Shown piece after piece: positions 56,095 to 64,000 of a DNA stretch of 64,000 nt. Below the pieces are notes generated by a model that had not been told where the DNA came from, searched no databases, and worked only from the letters and a program-made list of their open reading frames with translations. Position numbers and translations under genes: made by a program. The DNA is taken from the NCBI GenBank assembly GCA_029204225.1, contig CM055114.1:12175704-12239703 (forward strand), given 5' to 3'. Every line of letters starts with the position of its first letter. Position 1 is the first letter of the stretch. The stretch is from Diphasiastrum complanatum (taxonomy: Eukaryota > Streptophyta > Lycopodiopsida > Lycopodiales > Lycopodiaceae).

Positions 56095-56707
56095 CTCACA
56101 CTCAAGGTGAGAATAGTGGATTGTGCAAGAAACTTTTCTGCAGATATTTCAAGAGAGCCAATCATGACATCAAGGAGTGTCGCATTCGCATCTACAACGA
56201 GGCAAAGAAGCACCAACAGCAGCAGCCATACTCCTCCAATGCGACGGAATTCAAGGAGCAAGATACACACTTGTTAATGGCTTACAACAACATCAACAAA
56301 GACTGTGATAGCTGGTACTTGGACAACAACGCTACCCAACACATGACCTCTCGCAAGGAATGGTTTACCGAGTATGCAGCTTACAGTAGAGATCAATTCA
56401 TCTATCTCGAAGATTCAAACACCATACGTGTGGAAGGCAAAGGGACAGTCAAGATCGCGTTCCAAAATGATTTTTCTATTTATGTCACCAATGTTCTTCA
56501 CGTACCTCAGTTGATGTTGTCAGCTTCTAAGATAACTGATAAGGGCTACACTATTACTTTCTCATCTGAGCAGTGTACAATATGCGAGGAAGATACTATT
56601 CTGACTACATGCACTAGAGTTAGAAACCTTTATGTACTCTCTAATTCAGTTGCATTAGCTAGCATATCTTATGAAAATGTAAACGATAATGCTATTTTGT
56701 GGCATAG
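56095..56707 (+). pseudogene. Copia D gag tail and protease
   Basis: Frame 56121-56714. A zinc-knuckle relic CRYFKRANHDIKEC has Phe where the second Cys belongs. Then a Gln-rich stretch and the protease region SWYLDNNATQHMTS, where the catalytic DSGA is changed to DNNA. It continues to the first residues of the integrase zinc region (ILWHS) and is cut there by an LTR. Both protein-binding and catalytic residues are lost, so it is an old fragment. Confidence 0.82.
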
Positions 56708-56967
56708 TAGTTAGAATTAAAGTAGAATCACTGTGCTACTGTATTGTGGGTCCTATCAGTTGGCCTTGCCACGAGGCAAGTCGACAGGACACGCATCCCG
56801 CCAACGGTAACCTGGGTCATGCATGGGTTTCCTGAGTGAACAACTATATGTACAGTGTAATTTCATTTTGAGAAATACAGTTGCTATGTGAGCTTGTTGT
56901 GGAGAGTGTTTTTTGTTTGTGTTACTGTGTAGCATGATCTGTGTTCTTATGCAAAGCAAATTCTAAG
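56708..56967 (+). mobile_element. 5' LTR of Copia E (~260 bp)
   Basis: The ends are inverted: ttagaatt at 56711-56718 and aattctaa at 56959-56966, and a primer binding site follows. The terminal TG/CA are not preserved (tagttag, ctaag). It is inserted in, or joined to, Copia D. Confidence 0.65.
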
Positions 56968-56968
56968 T

Positions 56969-56980
56969 TGGTATCAGAGC
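56969..56980 (+). other. Primer binding site of Copia E
   Basis: tggtatcagagc, exact initiator Met-tRNA complement, two bases after the LTR end. Confidence 0.9.
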
Positions 56981-57570
56981 CGTACAGGGAGTGTACACAG
57001 TATAGTGTCACCGTTGAAGAGAGCTTCGGGAGAAGAAAAGTTTTCTGAGAGTTCGGGGCTTACGGCGGGCTGGAGACAGAAAGGGAAGCACTGGTGTATG
57101 AATTCTAGCATATAGAGGTCTGCTAGGTGTGAAACCGTGTAAGGATTCATAGACAAGGCCTATTAGTTGGAGAAACCGAATTCTAAAAATTTCGTAAAGT
57201 AGATGCTTGGTGTTTGCAATCGGTGTGCATCCAAACGAACACCGTTTGACGAACGGTCTGAAGTATCAGATTCCTTGCGGTAGGGAGACCTTAGAGCAAG
57301 AGGATTTGCTTGTTGAAGAGCTGTACAAAGGCTACTAAGTGCCAAGAATGGTGCAAAAATCCTGGTTTAGGATTTACAGATGATAAATCGTGGATTTCTC
57401 TCTGTATTCAACAGATTTTGGAGCTGTAAAGAGCTAGTGGAGGGTGCCCCAGCAGCGCGTAGCAGATGTGAGAGAGCCATAACTGGTCGCGAATCAAAGA
57501 GCCTGTCAGATCATCAAGTATTTGGTGAAGAAAGGAGATAAGAGGCTGAGAGAAGGCCGCCAAATGAAGC
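56981..57570 (+). other. Leader of Copia E
   Basis: No ORF or motif. It is more GC-rich than the flanks. Gag, protease and the start of integrase are absent before the frame resumes near 57571. Confidence 0.55.
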
Positions 57571-58783
57571 GAATATCAAAGTGTTCGACAAAATGGGAAT
57601 AAAGGACAATTTACGCAAGCTCATACTCCTGCTCTCAATGGTGTAGCTGAGCTCAAGAATCGTACGATTGTGGAAAGTGCGAGATCTATGCTAGCTGAGA
57701 TGAAACTACCAAAAGATTTTTTATCATAAGCATGCAATACGGCAGTTTATCTTCAAAATAGAAGTCCTACCATTGCCATACCAAAGATAACACCTGGGGA
57801 AGCATTCACGAAGAAGAAGCCAAAGGTGAACCATTTGCAAATCTTTGGATGTAAAGCCTTTGTACACATTCCTAAGGAAGAGAGACGTAAACTTGATGTA
57901 AAAGCTATCAAGTGTATATTCCTAGGATATGATGATTGTATAGCAAAGCACAAGGCAAGATTGGTGATCAAAGGGTATGCACAAAGTAAAGGCATCGACT
58001 ATGAGGAGACCTTTGCGCCAGTATGCAAGTGAAATACTCTATGTCTACTTGTTGCTTTAGCTTCACATTTTGGTTGACCTTTGCATCAGATGGATGTGAA
58101 ATCTGCTTTTCTAAATGGTGAGTTAGAAGAAGAGGTGTTCATGGATCAACCTGAAGGCCTTGTAGCGAAGGGACAGGAAAATATAGTATGTCGCTTGAAG
58201 AAAGCGCTTTACGGTCTTAAATAGGCACCACGTGCATGGTATAGCAGAATTGATGCCTACTTTCATTCAAAGGGAATGGTGAGAACACATTCTGATCCAA
58301 ATCTATATGTCTGATGGTATGGTTGCTTTGATTGATCTTTATGTTGATGACTTGATTATTACGGGAAATAATCAAGAGATGATAGATATGATCAAGAAAG
58401 ATCTCATGGAACAATTCGAGATGACAGATCTCAACCTGATGCATTATTGCCTTGGAGTAGAGGTGTGACAAAAAGGACACAAAGTGGGTTTAACACAGGT
58501 GAAGTATGTCAAAGAGTTGCTGCACAGGTTCAGGTTGCAGGATTGCAAACCAGTGAATACTCCTATTGAAATAGGTAAAAAGCTTTCTAAGCTTGATGAG
58601 TCATAGTCATTTGATGCTACGCTGTATAGGCAACTAGTAGGGAGCTTGATTTACCTTACCATGACTAGACCAGATATATGCTATATTGTTGGCATTGTAA
58701 GTCAGTTTATGGTAGCACCTACGGAAATGCATTGGAAGGTAGCTAAACGCATTTTGCGTTATGTGAGAGTATGGCTTGAAGAG
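57571..58783 (+). pseudogene. Copia integrase C-terminus and reverse transcriptase
   Basis: Begins in the integrase core at QFTQAHTPALNGVAELKNR (Glu motif), then MKLPKDF, a stop, and [27 protein letters not shown] and IFLGYDD. The linker and RT start are deleted so that IFLGYDDC runs directly into [15 protein letters not shown] continues FAPVCK, stops, [34 protein letters not shown], a frameshift, LYVDDLIITGNN (YVDD), DLNLMHYCLGVEV and [11 protein letters not shown], and ends at [12 protein letters not shown]. At least seven breaks. It belongs either to Copia E (after its leader) or to Copia D. Confidence 0.88.
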
Positions 58784-58936
58784 TGTGAAAAATGCAAAAA
58801 TAAGCTTGGTAGAGGCCAAAAATCTTGTATGCAGGATAGACACACATGTGTGGAGCCTGTTCCCACATGTGAAACTAGTGTACTTTTCATGTACCATAAT
58901 CATATATGTTGTACATATGTTTTAATTCAAGTGTGA
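58784..58936 (+). mobile_element. Truncated copy of the LTR-like sequence at 18.7 kb
   Basis: Starts tgtgaaaaatgcaaaaataag and matches the minus strand of 18546-18698 to about ttttaattcaag. Then it diverges. Confidence 0.75.
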
Positions 58937-59396
58937 CCAAGATTTGAGACATCAAATGAGCTTAGTGATTGGATAACGAGTCCATTGGAGTGGCACTTAG
59001 GGAGATACTATAGATGCTCATGTATGATATGTCATTTGATGTATAGACGATGTTCTTCAGCTAGTGCATCAGTTATTGTGTGGTGACCTAGAGACATGTC
59101 AGACCTTCGTGGAAGTAGGTGGCATGGATTGTATCACGGGAGCAGGTGGTATCAATCTTGATGGCATGGAGTGCATCATGGGGTGATGTGGATCCAGTAT
59201 GTCTATGGTTGTGAGCCGACAGGGTTGGAGATGGTTACTCAAGGAGTGAAAGCTGATGCTTTGGTGAGTACTCAGGTGAGTTATATGGTCATATGCACAG
59301 GTTGGTAATCTCCAGGTTGGCATCACATGTTGTTGTTTTTTATCCATCATTCTTTGATAAGTAGGATGCAGCTTTGTTGATAGATCTAGTTAGAGT
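58937..59396. other. No recognisable gene
   Basis: No motif or repeat recognised. Confidence 0.4.
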
Positions 59397-59631
59397 TGTA
59401 AATAATCAGATAAACACTATCAAGCATTCACCATAAGCAATCACCAAGAAGAGGAAGAAGAAAAACACACCATCACTCTATTACACTGAATAATGAAGAG
59501 TACAATAAACCCTAAATATATAGAGAGAAACTAGTAGTTGACTATAGACTAGCCTACAACTACTTATAGCTGGTAACAACTGTCAACAGTAAATCGTAAA
59601 CAATAACAAAATTTATCATTGATTTCTAACA
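59397..59631 (-). mobile_element. Copia F-type 3' LTR, minus strand (235 bp)
   Basis: Diverged relative of 2078-2340: shares atcaagcattcaccataagc and aatttatcattgatttctaaca. The last bases at the left end are weakly matched. On the minus strand it follows an RNase H and a polypurine tract. Confidence 0.88.
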
Positions 59632-59642
59632 CTCTCCCTCAA
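59632..59642 (-). other. Polypurine tract of Copia F-type element
   Basis: Minus-strand cgttgagggagag directly before the LTR TG; same as at 8958-8968. Confidence 0.8.
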
Positions 59643-60665
59643 CGATAAAATTACATTCTTGTATTCCTAATAAAGTACGAAACTTTTCAAATTTACATCT
59701 ACCTAATGACTTAGTAAAAATATCTGCCACTTGATCTTTAGATTTACTAAAAACAAGATCAAAGGCTCCGTCAAGAATTTTCTTTCGAACAAAATGATAA
59801 TGTATTTCTATGTGCTTGGTTCAAGCATGTAGAACTAGATTTTTGGCAAGGTGAATGCAGCTCTGATTGTCACAAGAGATGGTAGTTGCATCCACCTATG
59901 GTTGACCTAAATCAACAAGCAATCTTCGTAAACATACCGCTTTCTATGTAGCATTGTTGAGTGCACGATATTCGGCTTCTGTCGAATATAAGACTATTGT
60001 AGGTTCTTTTTTGCTGTTCCATGAAACTGCAGCTGTACCATAACTAAAATGTATGACCACTGGTAGATCTTTTGTCATCAATATTACCTGTCCAATCGGC
60101 ATCTGTGTAACCTACCAACATTGGCGCTTCAGGCTGATCATACTTCAAACTGTACCTGAGAATATGTTTAGCAAATTTTCAATGTGCTTGACTAGGATCT
60201 TGCATAAATTGACTAACAACACCAACAACATAAGAAATATCAGGTCGTGTGTGTGTCAAATACATCAAACTACCCACCAGTTGCTTGTACAAATAAACAT
60301 CCACTTTCTTAGATTCATCATATGCAATAAGCTTCGTGTTGACATCCATCGGTGTACTCAAAGACTTACAATCTTGCATATTGAACTTATAAAGCAAATC
60401 TTGTGCATATTTGCTTTGTGTAAGAAAGACAATGTCCTCCTTTTGTAATACTTCAATGCCAATACAATAATGCATCAATCCTAGATCGCTCATGTCAAAA
60501 GCATTAGAAAGATTTGATTTGATTTCATCAATTAAGCTCTCATTACTTCTTGTAATAATCAAACCATCCACGTACAAAACAATGAACACTATATCTGAAT
60601 TTTGCCTTAGAATGTAAAAATTAGGATTAGCATTACTCTTTACAATTCCCCTTCGTTTGAAGTGC
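59643..60665 (-). pseudogene. Copia F-type RT (3' part) and RNase H
   Basis: Leftward: HFKRRGIVKSNANPNFYILR, LYVDGLIITRSNE (catalytic YVDD changed to YVDG), DMSDLGLMHYCIGIEV, VGSLMYLTHTRPD, then RNase H segments (YGAAVSW-like, Glu motif, SCDNQSCIHLAKN, ADIFTKSLG, CNFI) to the polypurine tract. The 60667-60179 frame is open for 162 codons; the RNase H part has stops and frame breaks. It closely resembles 7950-8968. Truncated at the right end; no 5' half. Confidence 0.9.
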
Positions 60666-61087
60666 ATTTTTGGAGGAAAAAAATTTCATCGTGCACAGAT
60701 CTTCGATTTCATAGATTTTTATATCAGCACGTAGCCCTTTGTACCAACATAACTCTTGTCTAATCAGATCCCAAAAATAGTCTCTCCAGCTAGGTCAAAA
60801 CATCACTCTGTTTTTTGCTTACTTGGACAGAGCCCTTAGAAAGAATGGGCCAGTCCCAAAGACTAGGAGCACTTGTGGGACCCTTCAATTTGAAGTGAAA
60901 TTTGAAGAGTATTTTCTTCAACTGATCTGAGCCGTTGATCTGGGACTCATGGACGGTCCAGAGTGATTTGACTTTTCCTTACTAACACGTGACAATCTGC
61001 TATAGGTGAGCTTTCACTCATTTGCTGCTCGAAGGACACTTAAATACACTGGGTACTTTTAAAAGAACTGGGCGCGCGGATCCACAT
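60666..61087. other. No recognisable gene
   Basis: Unassigned DNA at the truncated end of the Copia fragment. Confidence 0.4.
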
Positions 61088-61218
61088 TCCAAAGGCGTTT
61101 CGTTCTGTTCCTCGGGCATTTCGGCCTGTCCTTTGGTGTTTCAGACACTTTCCTAGCATTTCGGACACTCCTGGTGGTGTTTCGAGCCTGTTTTTTGGCG
61201 TTTTGGACCTGTGTACCG
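61088..61218 (+). repeat. Imperfect ~22-bp repeats
   Basis: About six units built on g(g/c)(c/t)gtttcg-nn-ctgt-cct, e.g. ggcgtttcgttctgttcct, gcatttcggcctgtcct and gtgtttcgagcctgttt. Diverged. Confidence 0.55.
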
Positions 61219-63592
61219 CGTTACTTGTTCAGCACCTTTCCAACAACAGATTACAGCCTGCAAACCTGCAAAACACTATTTTCCAGCCAAAAAATTCTAT
61301 TTTTCACTCAAATCTCCACTAAAATTCGTGGCTTTTGATGTAATGAGCTACGAATCCAACTCTCCTTGTAGTTGGCTATCTCCCAACACTACCCCCACTA
61401 CAAAAGATGGAGAATATTGAGTTTTTCAGACCTATCCTACTTGCTTGCACAAGTTTCACACAAAATCACAAAAGTAGGCTAAAACTCAATGACATCACAA
61501 TTTTTCAGTTTCTACATGTCTCATAACTATGAATGGCAGTACTAGGCACTGTCTAGTGTGATTTGCAGTTTCCCAAGCAAACAAATGAGAGATTTCTTGG
61601 CAAAACTCTCACAAATGACAAGATACCACTTTTGGTCAGCCTTGGTCATGTACCTGAGACTTTATTATTCATGTTAATTTGCATGAGTGTGGGTGTGCAT
61701 GCATGTTACCTTGTCACACAGTCTAGATCAAAGTCGGAGTTAGTATGTGTTTGTGCATTTGCTACATTGAAACAAAGTAATCATTTGGTATGCTCAATGA
61801 CTTGACATTATGTCTACTAGTTGTCTATCTGGTGAGGGTACAGTCTTATAGTGGCAGTAAGATTTTCTCAGGTTGAGCCTCAGTTGCTCATTTATGTCAG
61901 CTTTACAAATCTGTGCTTGTAAGTGTCTGATAAGATGTCAACCTAGCTAGATAGAAGACATAAATCTCATAGTGACAATGGGATTTCGTCAATTTGAGCC
62001 ATGTCTCTCATGTGATCCACTTCTTTTCAAGTTGGTGAGGACAAGTTAGTCAGTCAGTCGAGAGTGTGATAAACTTTCTGTATGAGCATTGTGTTTGCAT
62101 GATACTTTGTGAATCAAACCTGGTGATTTGTTGGTATAATTGAGTGAGTCAAGTAGAGAGTAACACAACATGCATAGCATCTTTTGGATATTCCAGACAT
62201 TGCTTGGCTTTCGCTCTTATCACATTTGAGCCAAAAAAAAAAGAGTTAATGGTCTTATTTATCTGTATAAGCTTTAAATGTGATAATGTACTAAATGTAC
62301 CGTTAATTAGATTTAATATATTCACTAGCTGTATTGAGTAACGTTAAATGTGATACTGGAAAATTAATTAAATTGTATTCAGTAAGGTTCGAGACTTAAC
62401 CCGCTATCATCATATCAATCGGGCCCTCGTCTCGTAGCCGACTACTTGGATTAGCCGAGTAACCACACATAAGAAAATTAACCTGTATAGTAAATTTTGG
62501 TTTTGTCATGCTATACTCGAGGGGTGGCTCGGGTTTGTCAGTGGCCATATTGGGCCTAACTGTAATTTGACAAGTGGTAAGCTAGTTAAATGACACTTTA
62601 GGCCATGCAGTGTGAGGCCTTTGTTGTATGTACAATGTTTCCTTGTAATCTATTAACTTTTTTTGTGTCATCTATGTGAGAGCTTGAGGGTGTAGTTAGG
62701 ATGATTGTTGTGGTGATTTGCATACTGCACTAGATCCTTACAAAAAGTTAACTATAAGCTAGTCATTGAACTCAAGAAACTTAAGTGAATTGTGATATAA
62801 CATATACCTAATTCCATCTCTAAATGGTCCATGGGGGTGGTCCCATAATGCATTCATATTATCCACATTCGAGGTCTTTTAAAATGTAATTTGCCACCTG
62901 CTAAGATAATAGCACTCAATTTCTGATGGGGGCGCATAAATGGGGAGGGGAGGAATGCTCCTTGGCCTGGGCGAATAGCAGGCCTGTTATAGTCTCCTCT
63001 TAAGTTTGACTGCCAAATCGAGGTTTGAACTTGCATGTTTCACTGCCTGCAACAGCCTCTGAACTTTTTTGTGTTGCTTGGCATTGATGTACTTAACAAT
63101 CAGGTTTTTCTTTTTTAACTTGTGCTACAGAATTCCATGCCCGAACAGAAAGAAGCATGACTGAGTCACATTTCTTTTCACCCATTTGTCACCTGAAGAT
63201 ATCTGCTGGATTGAGAAGTGCTTTTGTGAATAACATTAGAGTGAAAGTGTACCTGCATGAGCAGCTTTGTAATGTTCTTGAAGTGAGCAACATCCTAAAG
63301 GCAATTCAACACCTCTGTGATTGAAACAGAGACATGCTTCTAACTTTAGAAGACATCATAGTAGAACTAGCAATTAAGGGCCAGCGAAAAGTACATGCAA
63401 ACAACAGTTCTATTTTCTATTGAAGCCCTGGTACTGAAGGAAAATTCCTGCAAATACAGAAGATAAAAGGTTCTATAGCTAATTAGGCTAAAAGGAGAAT
63501 AGAGACTCTTTAAAATCACTGCAATCAGAGCTCCCATAGCATTTACACATTTTAAGCCAGTTTGCAATGAAAGCTGAACCACAGCATGTCTT
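61219..63592. other. No recognisable gene
   Basis: Only short frames. A loose ~130-bp internal duplication near 61840-62010 (atag.gac.aat/gggatttc.tca). No splice or coding pattern strong enough to call an exon. Confidence 0.4.
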
Positions 63593-63745
63593 TCAAGAAC
63601 ATCTCCCGAAAGACTTTATTAAGACTATAGCACTTATGGCAGCGTCCTGACAGAACCCATGCCAAAGCTCAAGAACATCCCTGAAAGACTATATTAAGAC
63701 TATAGCACTGATGGCAGTGCCCTGACAGAATCCCATGCCAAAGCT
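63593..63745 (+). repeat. 76-bp tandem duplication
   Basis: Units 63593-63668 and 63669-63745 both read tcaagaacat..gaaagact.tattaagactatagcac and end catgccaaagc, with few differences. Confidence 0.9.
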
Positions 63746-64000
63746 CCCCAATAAAATTTGCTTACATAGAGAGAATTTTCATCTGTCTTCTGTTGAAGTG
63801 TGCAAAAAAGCTAGATTTAATCTTTCAAAAAGGTAATCCACACATATGGGATGCCGAGTATAGTTTCTTTTTTGACAACTGTGGATAACACACAAATCGT
63901 AGATATACATTTAAAGCCGACAAGACCAAATAGCTGATCACTCAAAATGTATGTATTGAATGCCAAAGGCTCTTATCCAATTCCCAATGAAGTCTTCATT
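63746..64000. other. No recognisable feature
   Basis: AT-rich end of the window; nothing supported. Confidence 0.4.

Noticed and set aside
62380-62480. Possible tRNA (ggttcgag near 62385)
   Set aside because: No acceptor-stem pairing or D-arm and anticodon arm could be fitted around it.
63000-63200. Possible exon after a cag acceptor-like site near 63128
   Set aside because: Only a very short frame follows and no second exon or donor could be matched.

Overview
This 64 kb window looks like heterochromatic or intergenic DNA of a vascular plant with a large, repeat-rich genome. It is AT-rich and is a mosaic of LTR retrotransposons. I recognise no intact host gene, tRNA, rRNA or CRISPR array. 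Supporting marks are plant-type Ty1/Copia and Ty3/Gypsy domains, initiator-Met-tRNA-type primer binding sites (TGGTATCAGAGC-like), polypurine tracts, TG...CA long terminal repeats (LTRs) and 5-bp target-site duplications. Every polyprotein carries stops, frameshifts or deletions, so all coding entries are pseudogenes or fragments. The species cannot be fixed from the sequence.

Layout. 1-2345: 5' half of a Copia element ('F') on the minus strand, with its LTR at 2078-2340. 4588-6375: a plus-strand LTR end next to a minus-strand Copia gag/protease fragment. 7486-9236: 3' half of Copia F on the plus strand, with its LTR at 8969-9231. The two halves carry complementary target duplications and read as one element split by an inversion. 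9.2-12.4 kb: unassigned DNA with several minisatellites. 12.4-14.1 kb: LTR and Copia remnants. 16.1-18.7 kb: a gag zinc-knuckle remnant and a minus-strand LTR-plus-ORF element of unknown type. 18.8-29.1 kb: a 1.3 kb repeat in inverted copies around tandem repeats and Copia element 'B', which is split by an 807 bp solo LTR. 31.4-37.3 kb: Copia 'A1', nested in a longer LTR-like repeat 'R1'. 37.3-46.2 kb: a long minus-strand Gypsy element with gag, protease, RT, RNase H and integrase, followed by a second RNase H and a coiled-coil ORF. 46.2-52.6 kb: Copia 'A2' and repeat 'R2', near-copies of A1 and R1. 52.6-60.7 kb: fragments of at least four Copia elements. 60.7-64 kb: no recognisable gene, two small repeat arrays.

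The most distinctive feature is the Copia A group. A1 and A2 keep gag, protease and integrase, but almost all of reverse transcriptase/RNase H is replaced by the same ~855 bp sequence, which is largely open in frame and resembles no family I know. A third, diverged copy of its 3' part lies at 12.9-13.37 kb. This points to a non-autonomous lineage that would need reverse transcriptase in trans. A2 also looks like a template-switch recombinant between such an element and an RNase H-bearing relative.
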